A DNA stretch of 64,000 nucleotides from Tachinus rufipes (taxonomy: Eukaryota > Arthropoda > Insecta > Coleoptera > Staphylinidae), in the NCBI GenBank assembly GCA_963932245.1, contig OZ010745.1:71450374-71514373 (forward strand), in the 5' to 3' direction. The notes beneath the pieces are model-generated. The model searched no databases. It was not told the origin of the DNA and saw only the letters and a list, made by a program, of their open reading frames with translations. The translations under genes were made by a program, and so were the position numbers. Shown here one piece after another: positions 1 through 11,226 of the stretch. Numbering within the stretch: the stretch's first letter is position 1; every line of letters begins with the position of its first letter.

Positions 1-608
1 CTGTCAAATCCCCGCACATTCTTCCTCGCATCCCTCAACCAACCACTCATACCAAAAACTTTGCAGCGGAATAAAACGCCGCCGCAATACACAAAACGTC
101 AATTTCAAACTAGAACAGCAAGGGGATCGGTGTGGTGCCTCAACACTTTAAGGGATGTCCCATGTGAGTGACCCATTTGTGGCAAATGTGTATGTGTGGT
201 GCAATATATATATTAAAAAAATAAATCACTTTACGTAACGCACAAAATATACATATGGTGGACCGGCAAATCAAAAATAGCGCGCACGCAATATTAATAC
301 AAACAGAGTCACTCATTAATTCCTCAATTTTAATTGCTTTTGAAGGGTGTATAAATATCATCACTTAATTGATTAGATAGAGGGTCAATTTAGCCTATTA
401 ATATAATTGAATCTTCTTACTTGTGCTTCGTCACACTTATATGTGTGATCGGTTCGGTGGTGTATAGAATATAACTGCATGATCGGTGCAAAGTGATTGG
501 TACACATCACCCACTGATCCAGAAATAGCGCATATATAATTAAATTGGTAAAATCAGCAAGAGAGAGGAAGATGGCAAAGAGTTTTGGAGAGAACGGTTT
601 AAACTTAC
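1..608. other. Sparse AT-rich DNA beside the 609 exon
   Basis: No gene or repeat recognised. If the block at 609-806 is a minus-strand exon, this stretch is the start of its downstream intron: the consensus donor lies at its right edge and open reading continues only weakly past it. Confidence 0.4.
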
Positions 609-806
609 GTTGATCCCGTCGGATATCGAAGAGGTTCATTTTGTTCGTTTCGCTGGCGGCGGTGATTATAGGTAGGAAAAGAGAGAAGTAGACTTTGGTG
701 TCTACGACGACGGCGGCGGTTTTCGAATGCTCGAGATCCCAGAGTCTGGACCCGAGTTGGCAAAAGACCAAGGCACAAGCAGCTAATTTTGACACAACGC
801 ACTCTT
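609..806 (-). CDS. Candidate exon with a consensus splice donor (minus strand)
   Basis: Seen: a GC-richer block that ends at 609 in a strong donor (exon ...GGATCAAC, intron GTAAGTTT). One frame is open from about 803 to the donor and continues open into the intron to 385, but has no upstream ATG; its first ATG is at 637-639, followed by MNLFDIRRDQ and one extra base (phase 1 donor). Two readings fit: a first exon with about 165 nt of 5' UTR and 10 codons, or an internal coding exon entered through a weak acceptor (tttacataag) near 807. A TATA-like run on the minus strand near 817-823 fits the first reading. The protein is not recognised. The block stands out from the surrounding AT-rich DNA in base composition, which supports selection, but a decayed repeat cannot be excluded. 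Confidence 0.3.
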
Positions 807-2262
807 ATGTAAAAAAATATAGTGTCCGCTTTTTATTTATTTTATTATAATGACAATAAAGCCACTCCGCATGCATGTAGCAACCCTGCGCTATTACGTG
901 ATGTCTTAGCTGTGTGAATAAAAGGGCTACTTGTAAATACACCCCTGACTAGGACACGCGCATGCCCATCCCGACGCGATCAATATTAACCCTGTATAAC
1001 CTAATATGTATTATGTATTTACGCTACCTGTCAATGTTTAAGATAGAAAACTAATCAATAGATAAAATTATATAAATGCAATGTGTGATTGTTAATGATA
1101 TATAACTCCTTAAGCACATGGAACATTTTACATGCACCCCAAGTCCCATCACACCCTACCAAAATACTGCAAATACTTTAATGCTTTCAAGTATCCATCA
1201 ACTTAGACAGAATTCACACCCCAACACTTACTCAATGATAACTGTTAAATGGATTAGTATTTCATCTTTGATTTTTCATAAAATAATATCTTACAAAAAT
1301 GCTTTTTACAGAAACCTGTTAGAATGTATACATTTTATATTAAAATATATTTCAGAATTAATTCTTCAACAATGTTAAGAATATAAAAAATACAGGGTCA
1401 TTTTAAATATATGCAAACCAGTACAGGAATCGATTCTTTAACCAATTACCATAAAATGTTAATATCTTTATGTAGAAAACTACGCTGGTTTAAAACTTAC
1501 ATCTAGTTGGGTACGCAAGTGATGTCTGATGCATAATTATAGGATAGGTAGAGGAAGACCACAGCACTAGCCCAACAGTCTTTTTAAAACTATGCCATTT
1601 TAGACAATGTTCGAAAAATTCTTTGCTTAGAGAGTGTTTAAAAATGAGACAAACAAAAACAAATTATAGTAATTCCTTAAGTCCGGACACGCTTATTTAC
1701 GATATTTTTTTATGCACAAAAAATGAAATTAAAAAGTATAGATATGAAAAAGATTCTATACACATTTACTAGTAGGATGATTAGTGATTAAAAAAAAAAC
1801 TGTTACTTCTTTCTTTCTATCTATTAATATATTTTGAATTTTCACTGTTATCAAATTATTTTGCAGATAACAATTTTTTTTTTTTTATAAAATGTGAAAT
1901 TAATATAAAACTAGATGCTGGAAGGGATGCGCGCCGAAGCATAACGCAGCAACTTTCATCCATCAATTAAAATACTATGCAGAAGCCATGTAGTAATCAA
2001 CGTATTTTATAATGTTCCGCACCGGGCGCATCGCCATGTTTGGCTCTGGTAGTCGACAAGCCTAAAAGTAATTTCTGTGTGCAGTAATTCCGCTTCCGAA
2101 CATCTGTATAAACATATATAGTCGGTATCACTTTGAAACACTTAAAAATGTCAGTATGTATAGTTTTTTTTTGCAATACCAACCAAAATTTTAAAATAAG
2201 GTACATGTTACAAACAATCTTAGATTTGGTAATTCAAGAAGCAAACTATAGCCTATTAGGTT
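807..2262. other. AT-rich intergenic DNA
   Basis: No coding region supported. A GC-richer patch at about 1920-2100 has a 69-codon minus-strand open frame with no recognisable domain. At about 1394 the sequence tacagggtcattttaaat resembles a Tc1/mariner terminus, but no matching inverted end was found. Confidence 0.4.
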
Positions 2263-3195
2263 TCAAGATAGAGCGTTGAAACGCCAATGGTGCTGAAGAT
2301 AGTTCATGGTGATATCCGCAGAATGGGGCCTTGCGTTGTCTTGCATAAGCACAAAATTTGAGCCTATGCCGTTCTTTCAACAAGACTAATTACGCCTCAA
2401 ACCATCACAGATCCACCACCATATTGTTCGCTTCTTGTATGGTTTGTGCAGAATGACGTTCATATACATACGTCGGTTTACAGGTTCTCGACCATCACAA
2501 CAAGTTAAACAAAATCGTGACTCATCTGTGTAGAGTAGAAGAAGGTTATTCTGCAACATTTGCGATAACGATTTTCGCTTTTAATGACATCAGTGATTAA
2601 AAAATTCTGCTGTTGATCTCTTTTCGTACAGCGACACCATCTAATAGTATACACCCAATAACAAGCTTCACGTTAATTGTATTTTTAAACATCAATATGT
2701 ATAATTAATTACAAACTTATGATTCAAATGTCACATCCGGAAGAAGAAATCTATGACGTAACGCAATTTCGAAATGAGTGCCAGAATAACCCCCCGGTCA
2801 CCACTATCAAAGTTGTCATGTAACATTAAACAATACCTTATGTTATACGGAGTTAAAACAAGTAATCGTACAGGTCTTCTTGGTCTCAGGTTGGTTTCTC
2901 TCAGTCTATCTAACTGACTGGTCAGATATCTTACTAGTTGTTCCGAGCCTAATTTGAAGATCTTTGGCTGTGAATGTACAAGAACGCAAGGAGGATACAA
3001 CTAAAGCGATCCTGAATTAGGTTTGTTTTCCTTGTCTAACGCATCTTTATATTCTCCGGTATGTAGGTATCGATTCCACACACGATGGATGTCAGAAGAG
3101 CTGACGTTATTTTTTTTGCAACTTGTCAAATACTGGTGCCATTCCCGATAGAAACAACAACACGAATGACTTCTACCTCATTTAGATGCCTTATT
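2263..3195 (-). pseudogene. Decayed Tc1-like transposase
   Basis: Read on the minus strand, the pieces of a Tc1 transposase appear in order but in shifting frames. Near 3165-3195 is the N-terminal helix-turn-helix start (LNEVEVIRVV); near 3020-3090 the second DNA-binding part (VWNRYLHTGEY, Tc1 consensus VW.RYLETGEY); near 2870-2920 RETNLRPRRPVR; near 2490-2530 a damaged TDES catalytic region; near 2400-2430 GGGSVMVWG with a stop in it; and at 2263-2350 the second catalytic Asp in MQDNARPHSA, running to a stop. Several frameshifts and stops make it non-functional. Terminal inverted repeats were not found, so the element ends are unknown. It would have encoded the DDE enzyme that excises and integrates the element at TA. 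Confidence 0.85.
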
Positions 3196-5136
3196 TTGAT
3201 ATACTGGTGTCAAACTTAACAATTTATGATAAACTATCAACATTGTTTACTATTCCTAAGCATACTACAATTTTAAATTTTTTTTTTTTTTAATTTCTTG
3301 CTATACTTTATTTCTTGTAGTTTCGTTGAATTGTTATTGTTATTTTAAAAATGATATGTAAAATTTATTCGGACAAAATATGAACCTTTAAATTAAGCGT
3401 TAGATTGAAATATTGTTAAAAAAAAACCTAAATATGTGTTCCTCCAATTATTTTAAGCAGTGTATTAATATATGCATCAGAGATGCGTATTTTTCAATTA
3501 GAATTCCTTCACACATCAAATACTCTCGTTATCTTACGACAACAATACACGCAAAAAAAATAAAAGCAAATCACAATAATGATATTTTTCATATTGACTT
3601 GTGCATGTATAGCTCCTACTACTACACATGCACGAAAAAATAAATTTCAAAAAAGTCGGTACTATCCAACTTGCTTAATTGCCATTTGTCGAAAACTTGA
3701 TTAAACGCTTGTTCTCAATCGCAAATTAGAATCTAATTATATGACATTGAGCAAATGCAACCTACACCGGTATGGATTATATGGATATGTCAACATCACG
3801 TGGGATAGATTAGAATCGAATCTTTATGCGTGTAATTAGAGCGGCATTGAGAAATACAATTAACGCAGGAATTAATGATCGTCGTTTTAGAAACTATTAG
3901 CGTCACCATAAGGGGCAATAAATTTCATAGTTATGTATCCCCAGAGAAAAACAAAAATTTAAAATTAATGGAAGGCACATTTTGGGTAAGGTCATTTCAA
4001 ATGCAAAGGGGGAGAGAAAGACTATTAACTCATATGTCGCATAAAACGATGACGTAATTGGTATACATGTTAGCTTATATTATCATAATTGTAATAAAGC
4101 AAATGCTAAAAATATAAACTGGTCGACTTCTTTTTATATTTTCAATTTGCATACGAACCGAGCTCTAATCATAATATAGTGATGGCAAATAGAGTAACTA
4201 TAATAGATGTTATCAGTACAGAATTCTCCGCTAATAAGATGTATTCAATTGAATAATGGTAATTAAAAACTCTCTCTGTAATGTGTCAATGTTTAAGAAT
4301 TTTTGATAAGCTAGTACATTCTATGTGCAATACTGAAATTTGACCATTCATAAAATTTTACATACTATTATAAACTAGTTCTACTTATGTGTAATTGTTT
4401 ATGCACTATATTGAATAAATATGTCTCGCATTTACTTCACATGTGACTAACAATTTTATATTATGTTCTGTTTTGTTTAGTTGTTCGTCAAATTTTAATG
4501 AGGATTAAAATCACTTTTGCATAAGAATGTGGGTGTAGTACCCAAAAATTAATAAACTTGTGCTAATGTAGGCTTGGCTAGTAATTTTGTCAAATAGCAA
4601 ATGTAAACAACCCAACTTGATTAAAGTTTATTGTCCGTACACTCAACTGGACTAAATTACTCACTACTCCGCTAAATTATTAGTTGTGCAAACAAAGCGT
4701 AACTATGTTCAAAGCATAGGCAGCCGCCTCTATTCAAATAAGTTACGACCAGCACATTATGTATTAATAAGTCTGTATTAAATCTTTAAAATAGGCTAAA
4801 GAGTTAAGAACGCAACCGACTTAATGACAAATCGTACAACTAGTGGGACTGCTGTGCCGAATGCTTTTGTCTATCTCATTTTTGCAGATAGACTGACTAA
4901 GTGATTTTCACTTAACTATTGGTTGCCTGTTTACTTTATCCAATATATTTCCTATACTAGAATAAAAAAAATTGTAAGTAGTGATGAAAAAAAGCAAAAA
5001 GTTTATGCCAACAAGCGGTGTCCCTTAAGGTGTTCGCCGTTTCACATTTCATATCTAGATGATTCTGAGATTGGCAGTTCTCTTTTAATTTGAATTGTCA
5101 TATTATATTTTCGTTACCTTGCAGATCTAAGATATA
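3196..5136. other. AT-rich intergenic DNA
   Basis: No gene supported. An 8-bp-arm palindrome (gtgcatgt ... acatgcac) lies at about 3602-3634. The 60-codon open frame at 3875-4057 has no recognisable domain and average base composition. Confidence 0.4.
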
Positions 5137-6501
5137 GAGGGTGATTGGTGAACAAACGGCCATACTCAAGAAACGTGATCAGGAGATTAAATTAAACATA
5201 AAAGATCATATAAACATGTGTCCAATTATTAACCGTTAAAGAGATATTAATTATTAATAGTAAGCTGTTATTGTTAGAAATAATATATGGCATTTTTTTG
5301 TAGTTGTGACATACAGCTGTTAGTTAGTGCTACACACTTCCGCAATGCCGGCGATATTTACACATCAAGAATATGCCGATATGATTAATACTGCTACGGG
5401 TACGCTAGGCGGGCCGTTGCTGAATACCAACACCACTATCCTAAAACAAGAGCCCCTCACAGAAGTGTTTTTCAATCAATTTGTGTCACTTCCCGCAAAA
5501 TCGGCGTGTTTCCCAGCAAGAATCACATCGGAACGAGAAAATAGTCTTGATGTGTGTGTGAAAGAAGAGATTCCTGATGTTGCACAACGTAGTCCAAGTG
5601 TAAGTTCAAGGCGCATAGCAACTCGCCTTCAAATTAATCAGACAGCAGTATGGACGACTCTTTGCAAGAATGAGCTGGACCCTTTCCATATTCAGCAGGT
5701 CCAAAATCTTTAGAATGGTGACATTGTCCTAAGACTGCAATTTTGCAATTGGGTAAATCAAAATCGTAGGCTATACCGTTACATTTTGTTTACGGATGAA
5801 TCCCAATTCACACGCGATGGAATTAACAATCATCATAATACAAACATCGATGGTCAGATGAGAATTCCCATGCCACGGTTGAAAGTAACTAATATTAATG
5901 TATAGTGCAAAATAATCAACAATCAACTCCTTGGCCCAATTGTGTTAGATGGTCGTTTGACAGCAAACATTTATCTACAGTTTTTGCAAAATCCTACTAC
6001 ATGATGTAGCTTTAGATGTACGACAAAACATGTACTTCCAGCATGACAGGGCCACTGCACATTTTAGTAATATTATACAAAATTACTTAGATAACCACTT
6101 GACGAGGAAATCCACAAAATTGACTGCCAAGGTCTCCGGACCTCAATCCTCTCGATTACTGTCTATGGAGGTGGCTAAAATATTTAAATTATGCTACAAA
6201 AGTTCAAACGAGAGGAATTATTAATCCACATCGTCAATTTTGCCGCTGTTATAAGCAATGACCAAAGAGCCACTCGAGCGATCCACAAGCGAGCCAGTAA
6301 ATGCATCAAAGTTAGTGGTGATATTTTTGAAAATATTCTACATTAAATTATTTTTCCGTCACTTGTATAGCATTATAATAAATGATTTGTTTCATCATTG
6401 AGGTGCTGCTGTTAATTTGTTATGTATATATGACTTTTTTGTTTATTTTGATCTCTTGATCACGTTCCTCGAGTATGGCCGTTACCTAACCAATCACCCT
6501 G
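5137..6501 (+). mobile_element. Tc1/mariner element with TIRs and TA duplication
   Basis: A 1,365-bp element flanked by TA (5135-5136 and 6502-6503). The left end (GAGGGTGATTGGTGAACAAA) and the inverted right end (CAGGGTGATTGGTTAGGTAA) stay similar for roughly 55-60 bp, including GGCCATACTC and GTGATCA.GAGAT. TA duplication plus CAGGGTG termini identify the Tc1/mariner (IS630) superfamily. Both ends are present but the transposase inside is dead, so the copy could move only if supplied with enzyme in trans. Divergence between the two TIRs indicates age. Confidence 0.92.
5345..6346 (+). pseudogene. Broken transposase of the 5137-6501 element
   Basis: Begins at an ATG (MPAIFTHQEYADMI), the usual opening of this insect transposase group. 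Next comes the second helix-turn-helix region (SSRRIATRLQINQTAVWTTL), a stop at about 5711, then FTDESQF (first catalytic Asp) near 5790, a further stop near 5904, the second Asp region FQHDRATAHF near 6036, a damaged RSPDLNPLDY region near 6140, and a final reading into a stop at 6344-6346. At least two stops and two frameshifts. Family role: a DDE transposase acting in the nucleus on the element's own TIRs. Confidence 0.85.
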
Positions 6502-6503
6502 TA

Positions 6504-6929
6504 TATTACCTAAACCAGACAATTGCTTTAAAAATGTAATGTTCTTTTAAAAAAACTACTTTTGTTCAAAGCCTATGAAAATACTGCTCAAACAGTAAAA
6601 ATTGCGCAGTAAATCTAACTTGAGTACTAAAGTGCGCCATAACTTTTAGCTGCTTAATGGTCCTTTCAAACCTAAATTCTAATGTTGTAATTTGCACTGG
6701 CATAAATATCACAAAGTTATTCTTACAAACACATTACTAGTTTCGGCTTACATCTGTAGAAGACTCGAGTCGAGCCTAAACTAGTAATGCATTCGAAAAA
6801 ATAAACTTGTAATAAAAAACACAGTAAACTGTTTTATTATTTCATAATATGTAAAAAGTCAGATGTTGAGTTATGATCTTAGAGACACATCTTGTTGACA
6901 TAAATTTTGATTATTAGATACTCCAATGT
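6504..6929. other. AT-rich intergenic DNA
   Basis: Nothing recognised in this stretch. Confidence 0.4.
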
Positions 6930-7340
6930 ACGAACCATTACTGAACACTTCAAGCCTATAATTGATGGCAGAATAGAAGAATCGAGAGAATATGGCAATA
7001 GCCTTTTCTGCCTGCTTCTACAACACTATCTAACAAGCTAAGATTCTTTCTGCTTCTCATAATCTTACTTATTACTCAATTGTTGTTAAGCCATGAGATT
7101 CTTCTCCTTATTTTCCCAAAAATATGTCGGAGTATTGATTGTAGAAGCTGGTATTTGCATGATATGTCCACTAGTTTACGTGCTTTTATTGTAATCAATA
7201 TTTCTTTGCGTTTTTCCAGTCTTTGAAAAATTACCTCATGTGTGGACCACAAAACCATAAATTTTCCGAGATAGATGCCACATCTCAAACGCAACCTTTA
7301 CTAACTTCTGTCAGTGTGCATGATTCCATGCCATACAATA
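6930..7340 (-). pseudogene. LINE reverse-transcriptase 3' end fragment
   Basis: Minus-strand pieces in shifting frames match the C-terminus of insect LINE polymerases: a damaged FEMWHL region near 7270, the KKREIL.TIK-type patch near 7190, SGHIMQ near 7160, a LLQ..L patch near 7130, and RRRISWL near 7090. This is the order seen in the better-preserved LINE at 55572-56134 in this window. No start, polymerase core or tail remains. A 5'-truncated insertion that has since decayed is the simplest explanation. Confidence 0.7.
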
Positions 7341-7480
7341 AAATTAAGAACACGTAACAGAGCATGGGGCTTATTTTTGTGTCTATTATGAGATAATAAC
7401 TTTTAAAAATGTTACTCTGGTTCAAGCTATCTTAATGCGTATTTTAATCTCCTGCAAATAGTGCTATTTGTCATTAATAG

Positions 7481-7660
7481 CGTGGTGTGAGTATAATGGT
7501 GTGTCCGTCTCGTGAACATGACGTCAGGTGAGTGATAGAAACTATAGCAACGCGCAACTCACACGAATCACACGCTTAGATTCATAATAATAATGCGAGA
7601 TCCTATCACCCACTTGACGTCATTGTTTAGAGATTGCCACACCTCTATACTCACACCACG
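7481..7660. mobile_element. 180-bp foldback MITE with 8-bp target duplication
   Basis: Perfect 8-bp direct repeats (ATTAATAG) at 7473-7480 and 7661-7668 bracket a 180-bp element whose ends are long inverted repeats: left CGTGGTGTGAGTATAATGG, inverted right CGTGGTGTGAGTATAGAGG, with similarity continuing about 56 bp through TGACGTCA.GTG.GTGATA. No coding capacity. An 8-bp duplication points to hAT, P or Merlin-type transposases; the terminal bases are not the usual CAGNG of hAT, so the superfamily is left open. A half copy lies at 46479-46553. Confidence 0.9.
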
Positions 7661-7849
7661 ATTAATAGTGGTTCCTAGATATGTATACTTTTGTACTCGT
7701 TCAATGCTTTAATAGTTTATTTGGAGGTTGTTTGGAATATTGTTTTCACTAATAAGGCTGTTTCCTGCCAATAAGTGTCCCATTAAGACCGCCTATTTTG
7801 AATTTGAATACAGCGTTTTTTTTTTTGCAGTTGTTATTTGTGAACATTA

Positions 7850-8610
7850 AGGTTTAGTTATGGAAAAATGGTAAAATATTTGCGGAGACGGTTCAAAGAT
7901 GTACATTTTTCGGTCACGATAACGCACCTTGAGGCAATTGAGTCAGTTCAAACCAAAAGAAACCTGCCCGTGTTTGTCCAGCTCGGTGTAATGAAAACAT
8001 TGTAGCAGTTGTTAGTAAAAGTGTTTACCGGAATTCTTCCACCTCCATTCGCCATAGTTCTCAGCAATTCAGACTTTCACAAAGCAGTTTACAGCAAATG
8101 TTGATTAAAGATCTGCATTTGCATGCTTACAAGATTCAGTTGACACAACTTTTAAAACCAGCAGACAATGAGCAGCGCCGAACGTTCACAGAATGAATCT
8201 TAAAGCAACAACATGTAAATGATAATTTTTGTAAGAAAATCATCTTCTCGGATAAAGCCTCATTTCAAACTTTAATAAATATGTCAACAATTGTTGCTTT
8301 TGGAGAGCTCAGAACTAAAGAGAGATCTTTCAACGTCCCATGCATCCACCAAGAGCCAATGTTTAGTGCGCATTTTAAGCTGGGGGCGTATATTACCGTG
8401 ATATAAGAAACAACTTCTTCTGGCCTCAAATTACTGAAATAGATCTCAAAAACTTGTGGTTTTAACAGAATGGCGCAACCTGCCACACAGCAAATGTAAC
8501 ATTGGAATTGTTGCATACAAAATTTGAAGAAAACTCTCTCCTGCCGAGGCAATGTAAATTTGCCACCAAGATCGTGCGATTTGACGGCGTTAGATAACTT
8601 TGGGGTTTAA
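7850..8610 (+). pseudogene. Decayed mariner-type (IS630) transposase
   Basis: Plus-strand pieces in order: ENIVAVVSKSV, SLQQMLIKDLHLHAYKIQLT (second DNA-binding region) and IIFSDKASF, where the usual DEAHF is damaged, up to about 8270. A shift follows, then LKNLWF, QNGATCHTANVTLELL (second catalytic region) near 8470-8515, and a damaged SCDLTALD region near 8570. The same order of motifs is seen in reverse orientation at 14608-15733, so both belong to one family. Stops and frameshifts kill the frame. A poly-A run at 8609-8625 follows the end. Confidence 0.8.
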
Positions 8611-8625
8611 AAAAAAAAAAAAAAA

Positions 8626-9052
8626 GTGTATGTCAGTAAACCAAAAACAATACTTAAATTGAAAAACAAAGACTTAGTGTTAATGAAATTGAGCCGGCAT
8701 TAAGTTTAGTCAAAAAGACTAACGAGTGCCAGCAATCACGAAACGGCCATTAATCTGATATTGTATTCCATGTCTACAGTTTGTATTACAAAAACAGGGC
8801 GTTTTTTTCAAATTTCAAACAGTCCCACCCTTTAGATGGTTATGATTTTTATGTCTTTGTCATCTAATCCTATGTTTTAAGACATTTAACTATTTTGAGG
8901 TATTGCACTTTATTGCCTTCTGATAACCAACAAAACATGCATAAATTAGCTCCAAATCTGAATAAAAAACAATTCATTCGTTCATATTTGATCTAAAAGC
9001 AAAAAAGTGCGTCTTTTCAAATTTTGGGCAAATTTCATTATAGTTAAAACTG
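8626..9052. other. AT-rich intergenic DNA
   Basis: Nothing recognised apart from the poly-A run at the left edge. Confidence 0.35.
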
Positions 9053-9400
9053 ATGGCATTAACACTGACCCCAAAAAACGTAAATGCTAGTGTTCCTCAA
9101 GACTCTGCGCTTTCGCCGACTCTATTTTTGATTTACAATTATAAACTCCTTCAAATAATCAAAAGTCCTATTCATAGCGTTGCATATGAGCTACCTTATA
9201 AAATTCCATATCAACAAATATGGCTGAGCGCCTTGAAATTTCTAGTTCTAACTTCGTAGCATCTATAAACAAAGATCTTGAAATAAAATCCGATTAGGAT
9301 GTGCATAAGAAGGTGAATTTTAATTCTAAAAAACTCAAGTTCTTAATGTTTCAAAGTCAAAAACTGAGGCATCAAGCATTAAACTAAACAACAAGTCTAT
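9053..9400 (+). pseudogene. Jockey/CR1-like LINE reverse-transcriptase fragment
   Basis: The open frame reads NASVPQDSALSPTLFLIYNY, a decayed version of the RT motif normally seen as GVPQGSVLSPTLFLIYIND. It continues through PIHSVA, where the FADD catalytic motif should be but is damaged. After a frame change it reads STNMAERLEISSSNF and then ASINKDLEIKSD, followed by a stop where W is usual, and KVNFNSKK, the region after the palm in such LINEs. No start or complete domain remains. Confidence 0.75.
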
Positions 9401-10600
9401 ATCTAAATTTCGCTTACAAACTAACTTGAAAACTCGGATTTCATTTTTTTTAGATATTTCCAATACCATTTTTCAAAATAAATACGGTTCATATTACCAT
9501 CTAAACAAATATTTACTCGTAGTACAAAGCTTGTTAAGAATTTTAACAATTATTCAAATTCAATGTATTTTTATGTTGTTATGACATATCAAGTAATTCC
9601 AAAATATCACATTTTGAAATTGAAAAAACCACTCATACTATGCAATTACCTACATAGAATATATTATTCTCTATTCAATTACAGAATATAATAAAAAGAG
9701 GGTTTGAAATTTAGAGACCTAAAAAATGCTATATAGCTCAAGGGAAATAAAACTGGTGTTTATTGAGATGTTGGGGGGAACTCTATCATCGAACATTCAT
9801 CCTCAAGTGCTTTGACATAGACGCACCCCCTCTAGAAACAGGTAAATAAAAAACGTTGAGTGTTTATATATCGTCATCCATCTTATTTGATTTTAAATAG
9901 TATTATTAGTAGTAATTTCACTAAATTTTTCAATTACGCATAATATTTTTATTTTCTATAATAACTGAATCTGAAAAATCATTACTTTGAAGTTTATAAT
10001 TTGATTTGTTACAATATTCGGGATTGATTTGAAAAAATCGTTTCGTGTAAAGTACATATCGAATTATTTCAAACTCAGTATTGGAAATAACAGGTTCGTT
10101 CCAGCTGCCACTTGAAGGAAGTTGTAGAACCCTTCGAGTACTAATTTCCTGACAAACAATGCATTATTTTACTTGTTCGCGAGTTGGAACTCCTACATTG
10201 TAAATCGTTTTAATATTATAAAATTACATCTTCTCACAGCAAATAAAATCATTCATATTACGCCCTCAAATGTTAGTCTATCTATATAAATAAAAATCAA
10301 TAGAATTCCTACATGGAATCACCAAATACATTATATTAATTGATTCCAAAAACCAACCCGCAGACTGAAACTAATAAAATATTACTGCAGGCCTACGACC
10401 TTTATAACAAAGCAAACACGCGACCTCCAACTAGGCAGCTGCAAATTGTCGCAGGATTCAAATAAAAAATCAGCTCTTCGCCATGTGATTCCGCCTTTAT
10501 CAATAACGAAAATAATATACCGCGACTAGTACAGTACGCGCCATCTAATAATAATACACTGAACTAATCGCGCCTGTTACATAGTTAACCAAGACGACAC
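9401..10600. other. AT-rich intergenic DNA
   Basis: No gene supported. Holds the repeat at 9571-9640 described separately. A short open frame ending at an ACAG/GTAAAT donor-like site near 9840 (plus) is not convincing as an exon. Confidence 0.35.
9571..9640 (+). repeat. Dispersed repeat shared with 58634-58705 and 62302-62373
   Basis: The stretch (ATGTTGTTATGACATAT, then CAAGTAATTCC) is about 80% alike to 58634-58705 (ACGTTGTTGTGACATAT, then TAAGTAATTCC) in the same orientation. Its position after the LINE RT fragment at 9053-9400 suggests a LINE 3' untranslated region, but the end and tail cannot be placed. Confidence 0.55.
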
Positions 10601-10685
10601 TCATTCACGGATGAGTTAATTGCAATCAAATACGATTGGGTTTATCAATATCAAGGTCGGTCGCATTAGCAGTATTAGCACTCAG

Positions 10686-10910
10686 ATGGTGCCGTTTGTC
10701 ACCTTGGCATTGGTGTGCGTATTATGCAATGGTCAATGTAAACAAGAAGCTATAATTAGAATTCACACTCGATTTCTATTTGGAATAACAAGTGCAATGT
10801 TTAAACATTTTTTTATGGAAACGGAGATATCGCATTTTTATGTCTGCAATGTGTTTATCAAGAAATGCAAAGAAGAACTTGATAAACAACACAGAGAAGG
10901 ATTTGCATGA
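10686..10910 (+). CDS. Candidate small secreted protein or signal-peptide exon
   Basis: An ATG at 10686 opens a 74-codon frame starting MVPFVTLALVCVLCNGQC, a textbook signal peptide (short n-region, hydrophobic core, small residue before a likely cleavage after Gly/Cys). The rest (to EELDKQHREGFA) is polar and has three further Cys plus one pair of Phe-Phe-rich segments; no family is recognised. Insect secreted proteins often keep the signal peptide on a short first exon, so true coding may end at an internal donor such as the GTAAAC at about 10737 instead of the stop at 10910. An initiator-like ACTCATTC lies about 90 nt upstream. Chance ORFs of this length occur in AT-rich DNA, hence low confidence. 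Confidence 0.3.
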   Translation: MVPFVTLALVCVLCNGQCKQEAIIRIHTRFLFGITSAMFKHFFMETEISHFYVCNVFIKKCKEELDKQHREGFA

Positions 10911-11190
10911 TATTTTAACGCATAATTTAAATGTATTTGCTGCGATCAGAGATAAATGTAAGACCTTTTAAGCGTTTTAAATCAATACTAATGTAATTAA
11001 TGAGATTACAGGTTTCATCCATATAGCAATGCAATATTACAACTCAATTATTTTCAAGTAGAATTTATTAATTACTATATCAGTAATGCATCACTTGAGA
11101 TACAACGTATTTATTTAGTTAGTCGGTTCTAATGATAATTGATTTTCTATAATAATTTGAAGCGAATTATTTTAGAAGCAGGTAACTTAC

Positions 11191-11226
11191 CACGGGGGTT
11201 TAGCCTTTCTGGATTAAACCAAGCAT
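11191..11226 (-). CDS. 36-nt candidate micro-exon with strong splice sites
   Basis: On the minus strand a polypyrimidine tract and acceptor (TTCTGTTCTTTTCAG) precede 36 nt that end at a consensus donor (CCCGTG, then GTAAGTTA). Of three frames only one is open: two bases completing a codon, then AWFNPERLNPR, then one base (phase 1 in, phase 1 out, length divisible by three). The exon is GC-richer than its surroundings. Micro-exons this short with length divisible by three are typically found in long genes of nervous or signalling tissue in insects; the product here is not recognised. An upstream candidate exon with a matching phase 1 donor lies at 28221-28356. Confidence 0.5.

Noticed and set aside
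385..795. 136-codon minus-strand open frame as a complete protein
   Set aside because: It lacks an ATG start (begins at GTG) and reads through a consensus splice donor; only the part up to 609 is kept as an exon candidate.
1394..1420. CAGGGTCATTTT as a Tc1/mariner end
   Set aside because: No inverted partner or transposase sequence found at a plausible distance.
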